The notes: generated from the letters alone by a model not told the origin. A stretch of 64,000 bases of DNA from DASYTH01 sp035942955 (GCF_035942955.1 NZ_DASZCQ010000160.1:1-64000), one strand, 5' to 3'. Positions 8,935 through 17,570 are shown, numbered from the stretch's first letter. Made by a program: numbers and translations.

Positions 8935-9950
8935 AAGCGATCGGGGCGGCAGCCCGACAACGCCGACTCGACGATGCCGTCGACCAACTCCCGCGCGATA
9001 AGGCGGCCCACGGCCGGGGCAAGCGTGACCGCCGCGTGCATCACCGCCAGGTAGAGGCCGGGGACCTCGGCGACCGGACCGACGATCGGCTCACCGTCGG
9101 CCGGCATGGGGCGTACTCCGAGTCGGGTGCTGAGCAACTCGACGCTGCCTGCGCCGCGGAACGTGGACCGGACGGCGGCCAGGGTCCGTTCGGGCGAGTC
9201 CGCGGCGGCGATCAGCCGGTCCGCGGCGACCTGCCGGAGATCGAAGTCCTCAGTGTTGACCACGGTGCGGACCAGACCGGCCGGCGCGCGAAGCCGCACC
9301 AGCGGGCACGGCGACGGCTCGACCGGGACACGCACGCCGAGCGGCGCGCCCAGCGCGGCCGTGGCAACACCGGCCGCCAACACCACGGTCGTACCGGCGA
9401 GGGGTCCTGCGGCCGTCTCGACCCCGGTAACCTGGCCCGCAGCGTCCCGGCGGACCGCGGTGACCGCAGTGTCCAGATGTACCCGGGCGCCATGGGCGCG
9501 GGCGCCCGCGACCAGCCGCTCTGTCCCGCCCACCGCGTCGACGGCGCCGTCGCCGCGTGCCCATACGGCCCACTGCGGGGGCTGCCGAAGGTTGGGCTCG
9601 AGCGTCATCACGGTGGCCGCGTCCACAATCTCCTGCCCGGGCCCGGCCTGCGGCGCGCCGTCCTCCGCGCGCCAGCTCAGTGAGCCGGACCAGATCACCG
9701 GCAGTCCCGGCAACTCCGCCTCAACTCGGCGGTACTCCTGCGTCGCGGTGGCCCGCATCCCGGCCGCCGGACCGGTACGCACGCCAGACGCTGCGACCCA
9801 CGCGAACGAGTCCGCCGTCACGCCGGCGCCTGGCCGCCCGGCGTCGACCAACGTCACGCTGCCGCCCGCCCGGGCGGCGTGATAAGCCACCGACGCGCCG
9901 ACAATGCCAGCTCCGACGACGACCACATGCCCACCCACCGGTGCGCTCAC
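8931..9950 (-). CDS. FAD-dependent oxidoreductase, D-amino-acid/glycine oxidase (DAO) type
   Basis: A 339-residue flavoenzyme. The N-terminal dinucleotide-binding fold is clear (HVVVVGAGIVGASVAYHAA with an acidic VDAG at the end of the second strand), and the C-terminus has the DAO-typical LGVRPMPADGEPIVG near 295. The family oxidises amino acids or secondary amines to imines with hydrogen peroxide release. The start at 9950 (GTG) places the Rossmann motif a few residues in; an extended upstream frame has no family match. RidA is encoded just upstream on the same strand, which fits removal of imine products. The stop codon coincides with the end of the IS630 remnant, so the last residues may have been altered by the insertion. 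Confidence 0.8.
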   Translation of the reverse strand: MSAPVGGHVVVVGAGIVGASVAYHAARAGGSVTLVDAGRPGAGVTADSFAWVAASGVRTGPAAGMRATATQEYRRVEAELPGLPVIWSGSLSWRAEDGAPQAGPGQEIVDAATVMTLEPNLRQPPQWAVWARGDGAVDAVGGTERLVAGARAHGARVHLDTAVTAVRRDAAGQVTGVETAAGPLAGTTVVLAAGVATAALGAPLGVRVPVEPSPCPLVRLRAPAGLVRTVVNTEDFDLRQVAADRLIAAADSPERTLAAVRSTFRGAGSVELLSTRLGVRPMPADGEPIVGPVAEVPGLYLAVMHAAVTLAPAVGRLIARELVDGIVESALSGCRPDRF

Positions 9951-10224
9951 CACGTCGACGACCCTACTGTCCGCAGCGGCTCCGTCCGTACGGCCTAATA
10001 GGGCGACGCCCGCAGACTGACAACTACCCATGAACGGGATTCAGACACAGAACACCAGCAGCTCGCCGTCGCCGTTTGATTAGGTGCGGCGGACTTGAAA
10101 TTTCAAGGTTGGATTGGGTGCAATCCAGGCCGCAAGGCAAGCTGATTTGCGGTTTGTTCCGGTTCGATTCCTAGCGTTGTGCCGGTGTGGACGCAAGCTT
10201 GGTCGAGCCGGTTCCACAGGTTGG

Positions 10225-10406
10225 CTAGCCGACCATCCGCCCGGTGCCCGCCTCGTACGCCCTCACCACGCCACGACCCGGCGAGCTGGCGCTCCACCAT
10301 CGGCGCGGGTTCGCCAGCGGGCCCGGTAGGCCCGGGTGGACAGGAACGCCCGCACGGAGTCCACATCGATCCGACCGGGATCGTCGAGCTCGAACTCGGT
10401 TGCCAT
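10225..10406 (-). pseudogene. GNAT acetyltransferase, broken N-terminal fragment
   Basis: From ATG 10406 the frame gives FELDDPGRIDVDSVRAFLS then AYRARWRTRAD, then the reading continues in a second frame (VERQLAGSWR) and in a third (VVRAYEAGTGRMVG) before a TAG at 10225-10227. Together these match the first 60 residues of small GNAT acetyltransferases. Two frameshifts, a stop and the absent acetyl-CoA loop show that the gene is dead. Confidence 0.75.
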
Positions 10407-10415
10407 GCCCCGAAG

Positions 10416-10823
10416 TCAGCCAGAGTTGGCCACCACGGCGGTGACCTCCACCTCCAGCAGGGCCTCGGGCAGGAACAGCCGGGAGACCTCGACCGTGGTG
10501 CTGGTCGGGGGCTTGCCGGTGATGAACTTGCGCCGCGCCGCGCCGTACTCGGGCAGCAGGCTCATGTCGGTGAGGTAGGTCCGGATGTGCACCACGTCGT
10601 CGAAGCCGGCGCCGTGCGCGGCGAGCAGCGCGCCGATCGACCGGAAGATCGCCTCGGTCTGGCTGCCCATGTCGGCGCCGACGACGTTGCCGGACTCGTC
10701 GAGGGCGACCTGGCCGGACAGCACGAGCATGGTGGCCGAGCCGAGGTCGATGCTGGCGAGGTTGGCGTAGCGGTCGGCGAACGGGGCCGGCGCGGTGGGC
10801 GGGTTGTGAAAGGTGACGGTCAC
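10416..10823 (-). CDS. RidA family (YjgF/UK114) imine/enamine deaminase
   Basis: A 135-residue RidA-fold protein, normal length for the family. It has the characteristic core LVLSGQVALDESGNVVG and the C-terminal LPEALLEVEVTAVV; the IRTYLTDM stretch contributes the catalytic-site arginine of RidA proteins. RidA proteins hydrolyse reactive imines or enamines released by PLP enzymes or amine oxidases. It lies 10 bp downstream of the hydroxyacid dehydrogenase gene, so they are co-transcribed, and upstream of the DAO-type oxidase whose imine product it could deaminate. Confidence 0.9.
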   Translation of the reverse strand: MTVTFHNPPTAPAPFADRYANLASIDLGSATMLVLSGQVALDESGNVVGADMGSQTEAIFRSIGALLAAHGAGFDDVVHIRTYLTDMSLLPEYGAARRKFITGKPPTSTTVEVSRLFLPEALLEVEVTAVVANSG

Positions 10824-10833
10824 GGTTGTCCTG

Positions 10834-11646
10834 TCAGTCGTCGTCGAGGTGGGCCAGCAGCCGGAGCTCCTCCTTGGCGTGCCCGGCCGCCAAGTCCCGG
10901 ACAGTGTCCAGCGCGGCGGACGCGACCGGCAACGGCTCCACCGCCATCGCCAAGCCGAGATCCTTTGCGGCTAGACCGATGGTGAAGTGCCCGCCGCGGG
11001 CGGTGGCGCGTTGCAGCACCCCGCCGAGCGGGCCGGCGGCGAGCACGTCGATCGCCAACTCCCTTGGCACGTCGAGGGAATCGGCCAGGCGCACGGTCTC
11101 GCCGAGCAGCGCCATGCCGGCCACCAGCGCGGTGTTGTTCACCAGCTTGACCGCGGCCCCCGACCCCACCCCTCCGCAGCGCACCACCGTGCCCAGCTCC
11201 GCGAGGACCGGCGCGACGCGTTCGAGGTCGGCGGGCGCGCCGCCGGCGAACATCCTGAGCCGGCCGGCCTCGGCCTGCCCGACGCCGCCGCCGACCGGCG
11301 CGTCGACCAGGCCAACGCCGGCGGGCAGCCGGCCGGCGATCCCGCGCACCGCATCGCGCCCGATCGTGGACATCTCCACAAGGCAGGCGCCCGGCCGGAT
11401 CGCCGACAGCACGCCGTCGGGTCCGAACAGGACAGTCTCGACCGCGGGCGGGTCGGCCAGCATGGTGAGCACGAGGTCCGCCCCGGACGCGGCGGCGGCC
11501 GGCGTGTCCGCGGCGCGGGCGCCGGCGGCCACCAGCGGCGCGGTCCGCTCGTGCGTCCGGTTCCACACCACGACGTCGTGGCCCGCGGCCACCAGCCGGC
11601 GGGCCATCGGTGTACCCATGTGGCCGAGTCCGAGAAACGCAAGCAT
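10834..11646 (-). CDS. NAD(P)-dependent beta-hydroxyacid dehydrogenase (HIBADH/GlxR family)
   Basis: A 270-residue enzyme. The Rossmann motif GLGHMGTPMARRL is at the N-terminus; SADAPVGGG-type sequence (VDAPVGGGVGQAEAG, about 113-127) is the substrate-binding signature, and the Lys in SGAAVKLVNN (near 162) is the catalytic residue. The family reduces or oxidises short beta-hydroxy acids, including tartronate semialdehyde. With a GlcD-like oxidase and a ThDP enzyme on the other side of the LysR gene, a role in 2-hydroxy-acid or glyoxylate use is plausible; the substrate cannot be read from sequence. Confidence 0.88.
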   Translation of the reverse strand: MLAFLGLGHMGTPMARRLVAAGHDVVVWNRTHERTAPLVAAGARAADTPAAAASGADLVLTMLADPPAVETVLFGPDGVLSAIRPGACLVEMSTIGRDAVRGIAGRLPAGVGLVDAPVGGGVGQAEAGRLRMFAGGAPADLERVAPVLAELGTVVRCGGVGSGAAVKLVNNTALVAGMALLGETVRLADSLDVPRELAIDVLAAGPLGGVLQRATARGGHFTIGLAAKDLGLAMAVEPLPVASAALDTVRDLAAGHAKEELRLLAHLDDD

Positions 11647-11704
11647 GCCGCGACGCTATGCTCGCCCGAAGGCATGCGACAAGTGAATGTCTCGCATGGA
11701 TAGC

Positions 11705-11719
11705 ATGCCGGAAAGGCAT
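11705..11719. promoter_or_regulatory. Palindromic LysR-type operator (T-N11-A)
   Basis: ATGCCggaaaGGCAT is a perfect 5-bp inverted repeat with a T-N11-A core, the classic LysR box, in the 80-bp gap between the divergent hydroxyacid dehydrogenase and LysR genes. It lies 7 bp before the LysR ATG, which suits autorepression. Neighbouring partial copies (GGCATGCG, GCATGGATAGCATGCC) may be further half-sites. Confidence 0.55.
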
Positions 11720-11726
11720 ACCTGGA

Positions 11727-12692
11727 ATGGACATCGTGTGGCTGGAGGTCTTCCGCGAGGTGGCGCGGCGGGGCTCGTTCACCGCGGCGGCGACCGCCCT
11801 GCGGTACACGCAGTCCGCGGTCTCCCGTCAGGTCGCGGCGCTGGAGCAGGACATCGGGGCCACGCTGTTCGACCGGGTGCCGCGCGGGGTGCGGCTCACC
11901 GACGAGGGCCGCTGCCTGCTCGAGCACGCCGAGGCGGTGCTCGGCCGGCTCGACACCGCCCGGCGTGACCTGGCCGCGCTCCGCGACCTGGACGCCGGGC
12001 GGCTGCGCATCGGTGCGTTCGCCACCGCGGACGCCGAGCTGGTCCCGCGCGCCATGGCCACGTTCCACGCCGAGCACCCCAACGTGGTGCTGTCGCTGGA
12101 AGAGGACCTCAGCCCGCAGCTGGTGTCGCGGCTGCGGGCGGTGGAGCTGGACATCGCGGTGGTCAGCGTCCCACCCGGACGGTCGCTGGACACCGAGGAT
12201 GTGGACCTGGTGCACCTGCTGGACGATCCGATGATGGTGGCGATCCCGCGCGAGCACCGGCTGGCCCGGCGCCGCACGGTCCGGCTGGCCGAGCTGCTCG
12301 ACGATCACTGGGTCGCCGGCTGGCCCGACCCGCGGGACACGCTGATCGCCACCGCGCTGCCGAGCGGGCTGCGGCCCGAGATCCGCTACGTCGTGCCGGG
12401 ATGGACGGCCAAGCTCGGCCTGGTCGCCGCGGGCCTCGGCATCACGCTGGTGCCCGGCCTTGCCGCCAGCACCGCACGGGCCGACATCCTGATCAAGCGG
12501 CTGCACCGGGACGACACGGACGTGCGCGCGGTGTACGCGGCGATCCCGGTCCGCACCACGCAACCCCCTGCCGTGCAACGGTTTCTCCGCATTCTCACCG
12601 ACACCGTGCGCGAGTTGCGGGCCGAGCTGACCAGGCGCTCGCCGGGCGCGGTGGCGCGTTTGTCCAATGCGGGGGCCGGCGAGCGGGGATAG
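11727..12692 (+). CDS. LysR-family transcriptional regulator
   Basis: A 321-residue LysR protein. Residues 1-60 are the winged helix (WLEVFREVARRGSFTAAATA, then SAVSRQVAALEQDIGATLF); 90-300 is the periplasmic-binding-protein-like effector domain. The start at ATG 11727 places the helix-turn-helix at the usual distance; an upstream in-frame extension lacks similarity. Divergent from the dehydrogenase-RidA genes and 10 bp before the DinB-type gene, so it probably controls both directions. Confidence 0.93.
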   Translation: MDIVWLEVFREVARRGSFTAAATALRYTQSAVSRQVAALEQDIGATLFDRVPRGVRLTDEGRCLLEHAEAVLGRLDTARRDLAALRDLDAGRLRIGAFATADAELVPRAMATFHAEHPNVVLSLEEDLSPQLVSRLRAVELDIAVVSVPPGRSLDTEDVDLVHLLDDPMMVAIPREHRLARRRTVRLAELLDDHWVAGWPDPRDTLIATALPSGLRPEIRYVVPGWTAKLGLVAAGLGITLVPGLAASTARADILIKRLHRDDTDVRAVYAAIPVRTTQPPAVQRFLRILTDTVRELRAELTRRSPGAVARLSNAGAGERG

Positions 12693-12702
12693 CGTCATCC
12701 AC

Positions 12703-13278
12703 ATGGACCTGCAACCACTCATGGAGGAGGCGGCGCGGGCCGCGATCGGGGTCGTGCGCAACGTCAAGGCCGACCAGCTCGCGCTGCCCACCCCGTGCCA
12801 CGACTGGGATGTCCGGACCCTGGCCAACCACCTCACGTTCTGGACGGCGTTCCGGTCCGAGGTGGCCGCGCGCAAGCAGACCCCGCCGCCCGGCAACGAG
12901 AACGACGTGGACTACGTCACCGACGACTGGCCGCGAGTGTTCGAGCGGCAGCTGAACAAGGCGGTCGCCGCGTGGGCCGAGCCCGGCGCGTGGGAAGGCG
13001 TCACCGGGCTGGCCGGCGGGCAGTCGCCGGCACCGTTCATCGGCAAGATGATGATCGGCGAGCTGGTGGTGCACGGCTGGGACCTGGCACGGGCCACCGG
13101 GCAGAGCCTGACCGTGTCGCCGGAGCTGGCCGAGCACGTGTACGACGGCGTCGTCGAGTTCGCCGAGCAGGGCCGGGAGTACAAGATCTTCGGCGAGCCG
13201 GTGCCGGTGCCCGAATCCGCGTCCGTGCTGGACAAGGCGCTCGCGCTCAGCGGGCGCGACCCGAGCTGGACGCCGTAG
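12703..13278 (+). CDS. TIGR03086-type mycothiol-dependent/DinB-fold metal-binding protein
   Basis: A 191-residue protein of the maleylpyruvate-isomerase N-terminal (MDMPI, DinB superfamily) class. It carries the family block TPCHDWDVRTLANHLTFWTA near residue 28, a later ELVVHGWDLARATG with the second metal His, and the acidic C-terminal helix. These four-helix proteins bind zinc and, in characterised members, use mycothiol as cofactor. The start is ATG 12703. It sits between the LysR gene and the flavin oxidase, probably in one operon; exact reaction unknown. Confidence 0.85.
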   Translation: MDLQPLMEEAARAAIGVVRNVKADQLALPTPCHDWDVRTLANHLTFWTAFRSEVAARKQTPPPGNENDVDYVTDDWPRVFERQLNKAVAAWAEPGAWEGVTGLAGGQSPAPFIGKMMIGELVVHGWDLARATGQSLTVSPELAEHVYDGVVEFAEQGREYKIFGEPVPVPESASVLDKALALSGRDPSWTP

Positions 13279-13344
13279 GCCGGAGAACGCGAAACCCTCT
13301 ATTGTCGGCTTCTGGCACCTGTCGAAGCGGACGTGGAGGGACAC

Positions 13345-14718
13345 ATGACGGACATCGGCGCGCGGCTGGGCGAGATCGTCGGCGCCGAGCACGTGCTCAC
13401 CGGCGACGCCGTGTCCGCCGACTACGCGCACGACGAGGCGCTGACCGCCGAGCCGGTGCTGCCGGCCTACGTGGTCCGCCCGGCGTCGGCCGACGAGGTC
13501 GCCGGGGTGCTGGGGGTGGCTTCGCAGACCCGCACGCCGGTCACCGCGCGCGGCTCCGGCAGCGGCCTGTCCGGGTCGGCCGTCCCGCGCCCGGACGGGA
13601 TCCTGGTGTCGTTCGAGCGGATGAACCGGATCCTGGAGATCGACACCGACAACCACGTCGCGGTGGTCCAGCCGGGCGTGACGCTCAGCGAGCTCGAGGA
13701 GCGCACCGCCGAGGCGGGCCTGGTCTACCCGGTGTACCCGGGCGAGCTCAGCTCGAGCCTCGGCGGCAACGTCGCGACCAACGCCGGCGGCATGCGCGCG
13801 GTCCGCTATGGCGTGACCCGCAACAACGTGCTTGGTCTGCAGGCCGTGCTGGCCACCGGCGAGGTGATCCGCACCGGCGGCAAGTTCGTCAAGGCCAGCA
13901 CCGGCTACGACCTGACCCAGCTGATCATCGGCTCGGAGGGCACGCTCGCCCTGGTCACCGAGGCCGTGCTGAAGCTGCAGCCGCGCCAGCCGCACCAGGC
14001 CACGGTGCTGGCGCCGTTCGCCGACCTCGCGGCCGTGGCGCGCGCGGTGCCCAAGGTCGTGGGCAGCGGGATCGGCCCGCTCATCCTGGAGTTCATCGAC
14101 GCGCTCACGATGGGCGCGATCACCTACACCGCCGATCTGCAGCTCGGCATCCCGGACCAGGTGCGGGACAGCTCCCAGGCGTACCTGGTGGTCATGCTGG
14201 AGAACCGGACCACCGAGCGGCTCGACGCCGACGTGGAGGCGGTCGGCGAGCTGCTGGGGGAGCTGGGCGCGGCCGACGTCTACGTTCTGCCCGGCCCGTC
14301 CGCGCGCCGGCTGATCGAGGCGCGGGAGAAGGCGTTCTTCACCGCGAAGTCCGCAGGCGCCGACGACGTGATCGACACCGTGCTGCCGCGCGCCGCCCTG
14401 CCCGAGTTCTTCGCCAAGGTGCTGGAGATCGCGCAGGGCAACCAGACCCTGATCGTCGGCTGCGGGCACGCCGGCGACGGCAACGTGCACCTCGCGGTAT
14501 TCCAGAAGGACCCCGACATCCGCTACCGGGTGCTGCACGCGCTGTTCGAGACCGGCATCGGCCTCGGCGGCGCGATCTCCGGCGAGCACGGCATCGGCCG
14601 GGAGAAGAAGCGGCACTTCCTCGAGCTGGAGGACCCGAACAAGATCGCCCTGATGCGGCGGATCAAGCAGGCGTTCGACCCCGACGGAATCCTGAACCCC
14701 GGCGTGCTTTTCGACTAG
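13345..14718 (+). CDS. GlcD-like FAD-linked 2-hydroxyacid dehydrogenase
   Basis: A 457-residue member of the FAD-linked oxidase family (glycolate oxidase GlcD, D-lactate dehydrogenase). The PCMH-type FAD domain has TARGSGSGLSGSAVP (about 60-75), GLVYPVYPGELSSSLGGNVA and a GSEGTLALVTEA segment; the C-terminal domain has GHAGDGNVHLAVF with the metal- and substrate-binding His and the ending SGEHGIGREKKRHF. GGAGGG lies just upstream of ATG 13345. Oxidises a 2-hydroxy acid to the 2-keto acid, feeding the adjoining ThDP enzyme. Separate GlcE/GlcF subunits are not encoded here, so it may act alone like the single-subunit D-2-hydroxyacid dehydrogenases. Confidence 0.9.
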   Translation: MTDIGARLGEIVGAEHVLTGDAVSADYAHDEALTAEPVLPAYVVRPASADEVAGVLGVASQTRTPVTARGSGSGLSGSAVPRPDGILVSFERMNRILEIDTDNHVAVVQPGVTLSELEERTAEAGLVYPVYPGELSSSLGGNVATNAGGMRAVRYGVTRNNVLGLQAVLATGEVIRTGGKFVKASTGYDLTQLIIGSEGTLALVTEAVLKLQPRQPHQATVLAPFADLAAVARAVPKVVGSGIGPLILEFIDALTMGAITYTADLQLGIPDQVRDSSQAYLVVMLENRTTERLDADVEAVGELLGELGAADVYVLPGPSARRLIEAREKAFFTAKSAGADDVIDTVLPRAALPEFFAKVLEIAQGNQTLIVGCGHAGDGNVHLAVFQKDPDIRYRVLHALFETGIGLGGAISGEHGIGREKKRHFLELEDPNKIALMRRIKQAFDPDGILNPGVLFD

Positions 14719-14734
14719 GTAGGGACGACTCGAC

Positions 14735-16294
14735 GTGACGATGAACGGCGCACAGGCACTTCTCCGCACCCTGGTGTCCGGCGGGGTGGACGTCTGCTTT
14801 GCCAACCCGGGAACCTCCGAGATGCACTTCGTCGCGGCGCTGGACTCGGTGCCGGAGATGCGCGGCGTGCTCGCCCTGTTCGAGGGCGCGGTGACCGGCG
14901 CGGCAGACGGCTACGGGCGGATGGCCGGGAAGCCGGCGGCCACGCTGCTGCACCTCGGGCCGGGCATGGCCAACGGGCTGGCCAACCTGCACAACGCGCG
15001 GCGCGCGCACACCCCGATCGTGAACGTGATCGGCGACCATGCCCGGTACCACAAGGGTTTCGACGCGCCGCTGGAGAGCGACATCGACGCGCTCACCGGG
15101 TGGCTGCACGGCTGGAGCCGGACGTCGAAGTCGCCCGGCGAGGTCGGCCAGGACGTCGCCGACGCGATCGCCGCGGCCATGACCGCACCGGGGCAGCAGG
15201 CGAACCTGGTGCTCCCGGCCGACGTGTCCTGGTCGGACGGTGGCGTGGTGGCGCCCCCGGTTCCGGCGCCGGCGCCGGCGACGGTCGACGGCGACCGGGT
15301 GGCCGAGATCGCGAAGGTGCTGCGCTCCGGCGAGCCGGTCGCGGTGCTGCTCGGGCACGGCGCGACCGCCGAGCGCGGCCTGCTCGCGGCCGGGCGGGTG
15401 GCCGCGGCGACCGGGGCGAAGCTGTTCGTGGAGACGTTCCCCGCCCGCTTCGAGCGCGGCGCCGGGCTGCCGGCGGTGGAGCGCCTCGGCTACCTCGCCG
15501 AGCAGGTGCAGTGGCAGCTGACCGGTGTGCGGCACCTCGTGCTGGTCGGCGCCCGCTCCCCGGTGTCGTTCTTCGCCTACCCCGGCAAGCCAAGCGAGCT
15601 CACCCCCGAAGGCTGCCAGGCCCACGTGCTCGCCGTGCTCGGCGAGGACACCGCCGACGCGCTGGACCAGCTCGCCGACCTGGTGGCCGCCGATGCCACG
15701 CCCGTGCTGCAACAGGCCGCCCGCCCCGCCCTGCCGTCCGGCGACCTCACCCCGCAGAACTGGGTGGACGTGATCGGCGCCCTGCTGCCCGACGGCGCCA
15801 TCATCTCCGACGAAGCCAACACCTCCGGCCTGCTCCTCCCCGCCGCCACCGCCGGCGCCCCCCGCCACGACGTCCTCACCCTCACCGGCGGCGCCATCGG
15901 CCAGGGCCTCCCCGTCGCCGTCGGCGCCGCCGTCGCCTGCCCCGACCGTCCGGTCATCTGCCTCGAGGCCGACGGCAGCGCCATGTACACCGCCTCGGCA
16001 CTCTGGACCATGGCCCGCGAGAGCCTCGACGTCACCACCGTCGTCCTCAGCAACCGCTCCTACGCCATCCTCCGCATGGAGCTGCAACGCGTCGGCGCCG
16101 CCGCGGCCGGCCCGAAGGCGGGCGAACTCCTCGACATCAGCCGCCCCGACCTAGACTTCGTGGCACTCTCTCAGGGCATGGGCGTCCCCGCCACCCGCGC
16201 CACCACCGCCGAGGAACTCGCCGACCAGTTCGGCAAGGCCCTCGCCGAACCCGGCCCCCACCTCATCGAGGCCATGATCCCCTCCCTGTTCTAA
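14735..16294 (+). CDS. ThDP-dependent enzyme, acetolactate synthase large-subunit/benzoylformate decarboxylase family
   Basis: A 519-residue three-domain thiamine diphosphate enzyme. The N-terminal PYR domain has FEGAVTGAADGYGRMAG with the catalytic Glu that activates ThDP; the C-terminal PP domain has EADGSAMYTASALWTMA followed by LSNRSYAIL, the ADGS-N ThDP/Mg motif. The family includes acetolactate synthase-like proteins, 2-ketoacid decarboxylases and glyoxylate carboligase; no close call is possible. Sixteen bases separate it from the GlcD-like gene, so it probably acts on that enzyme's keto-acid product. GTG 14735 or ATG 14741 both fit. Its 3' end is copied several times just downstream (see the repeat at 16295-16955). 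Confidence 0.88.
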   Translation: MTMNGAQALLRTLVSGGVDVCFANPGTSEMHFVAALDSVPEMRGVLALFEGAVTGAADGYGRMAGKPAATLLHLGPGMANGLANLHNARRAHTPIVNVIGDHARYHKGFDAPLESDIDALTGWLHGWSRTSKSPGEVGQDVADAIAAAMTAPGQQANLVLPADVSWSDGGVVAPPVPAPAPATVDGDRVAEIAKVLRSGEPVAVLLGHGATAERGLLAAGRVAAATGAKLFVETFPARFERGAGLPAVERLGYLAEQVQWQLTGVRHLVLVGARSPVSFFAYPGKPSELTPEGCQAHVLAVLGEDTADALDQLADLVAADATPVLQQAARPALPSGDLTPQNWVDVIGALLPDGAIISDEANTSGLLLPAATAGAPRHDVLTLTGGAIGQGLPVAVGAAVACPDRPVICLEADGSAMYTASALWTMARESLDVTTVVLSNRSYAILRMELQRVGAAAAGPKAGELLDISRPDLDFVALSQGMGVPATRATTAEELADQFGKALAEPGPHLIEAMIPSLF

Positions 16295-16307
16295 CGCCAA
16301 AGCGATT

Positions 16308-16337
16308 TGCCGCCCGCCGCGCGGGCGGCGGGCGGCA
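16308..16337 (+). terminator. Strong hairpin after the ThDP gene
   Basis: A 13-bp perfect stem (TGCCGCCCGCCGC / GCGGCGGGCGGCA) with a 4-base loop starts 14 bp after the stop codon. It has no T-run, as is common for actinomycete terminators. A related hairpin recurs between array units. Confidence 0.6.
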
Positions 16338-16470
16338 GGGGCGGCTGTTGCCTCGGTTGTCGGTGCTGCTGCGGTCGCGGAGGTGGCCGATTAGTTCGGC
16401 GGGGCTTTCGCTGAGCCGGCCGGCACCTCATCGAGGCGATGGTCCCGCTCTGTTCCAGGTTTGAGCCAAA

Positions 16471-16505
16471 GCGATTGCCGCCGCGCGCCGCGCAGCGGCA
16501 ATCGC
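16471..16505 (+). repeat. Second hairpin inside the 3'-end array
   Basis: GCGATTGCCGC at 16471-16481 pairs perfectly with GCGGCAATCGC at 16495-16505, with a GC-rich centre that can extend the stem. It occupies the same place relative to array unit 1 as the terminator hairpin does to the gene itself. In units 3 and 4 the left arm is kept but the right arm is changed. Confidence 0.7.
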
Positions 16506-16859
16506 CTCAGTTGTCGGTGCTGCTGCGGTCGCGGAGGTGGCCGGCTAGTTCGGCGGGGCTTTCGCCGAGCTGGGCCCGCGCCTCGTCGAGGTGATGGTGG
16601 CCCCTCTGTGTTCTAGCGTTGAGCCGATGCGATTGCCGCCGCGCTGCGTGCGCCGCGCTGCGGGGCGGCTGTTGCCTCGGCTGTTGGCGCTGCTGCGGTC
16701 GCGGAGGTGGCCGGCTAGTTCGGCGGGGCTTTCGCTGAGCCGGGCTCCCGCCTCGTCGAGGTGATGGTGGCCCCTCTGTGTTCTAGCGTTGAGCCGATGC
16801 GATTGCCGCCGCGCTGCGTGCGCCGCGCTGCGGGGCGGCTGTTGCCTCGGTTGTCGGTG

Positions 16860-17570
16860 CTACCGCGGTCGCAGAGGAGGCCGGCTAGTTCGGCAGGGTT
16901 CTCGCTGAGCCGGGCCCGCGCCTCGTCGAGGCGATGGTTCCCTTCCTGTTCCAGGGTCGTGAGTCTTTGTGGTGCTATTAGCGAGGATTTCGTCTGCGGG
17001 GTTTGGTCGGACGAATGGTTCGGGTTGTCGTTCCAAGCGCAGCAACAGCGCCTTGTCCGGGGGATCGAGACAGAGGCCGACGAGGTCGCCGGGCTCCGCC
17101 ACGAACTGGGGATCGGTGGGCAGGTTCCAGGTCTGGACCAGGTGCGGCTTCAAGCCGAACGCCCGCCAGATCCGCGAGATCGTCGTCTGGGACATGCCCA
17201 CCGACTGTGCCATCGAGCGCGTCGACCAGTGTGTGTCGCCGCGCGCGGGGGCCTGCTCCAGCGTCTTGGTGATCACCTTCTCGACCTGCTCGTCGGTGAT
17301 TTTGCGGGGGGCGCCCGGGCGCGGCTCGTCCGACAACCCGTCCAGCCGCCTACGCACGAACCGGCCCCGCCACTTGGCAACCGTCTGTTCCCGGGTGCCA
17401 AGCGTCGCCGCAACGTCCTTGTTCGCCGCCCCCTCCGCGCACGCCAGCACGATCTTCGACCGGAACGTCAAGGCTCGTGGCGCCTTCCGGCGTCGGGACC
17501 ACCGCCGCAGCGTCTCACGCTCTACAGTGGACAGAGCAAGCTCCGCCTTCGGGCGGCCGGTACGCGCCAT
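16860..17570 (-). pseudogene. IS630 transposase with catalytic core deleted
   Basis: The N-terminal 160 residues are a normal IS630 start: two helix-turn-helix domains (ANKDVAATLGTREQTVAKWR; then a second ending MSQTTISRIWRAFGLKPH). At LDPPDKALLL the homology stops just before the first catalytic Asp (normally VDEKSQ) and jumps to PFVRPNPADEILA, the usual C-terminal PFVWTKTADEIL. All three catalytic residues are therefore gone. The frame then runs on into the neighbouring 3'-end array to 16860. Start M at 17570 or 17579. Confidence 0.8.

Larger units (their letters stand above)
16295..16955 (+). repeat. Tandem array of degenerate copies of the ThDP gene 3' end
   Basis: Four units follow the stop codon, with the anchor CGGTGCTGCT (or close variant) at 16361, 16515, 16685 and 16855 (spacings 154, 170, 170). 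Each unit translates, with mutations, as the end of the upstream enzyme: the gene ends ELADQFGKALAEPGPHLIEA, the copies read EVAG-stop-FGGAFAEPGPRLVEV. Units 3 and 4 are nearly identical over about 130 bp, so the latest duplication is recent. A GC-rich hairpin or its remains sits in each unit. Not a CRISPR: units are long and have no spacers. Confidence 0.9.

Noticed and set aside
10179..10985. 268-codon plus-strand frame opposite RidA
   Set aside because: Antisense shadow; no ribosome-binding site or motif, and RidA on the minus strand is clear.
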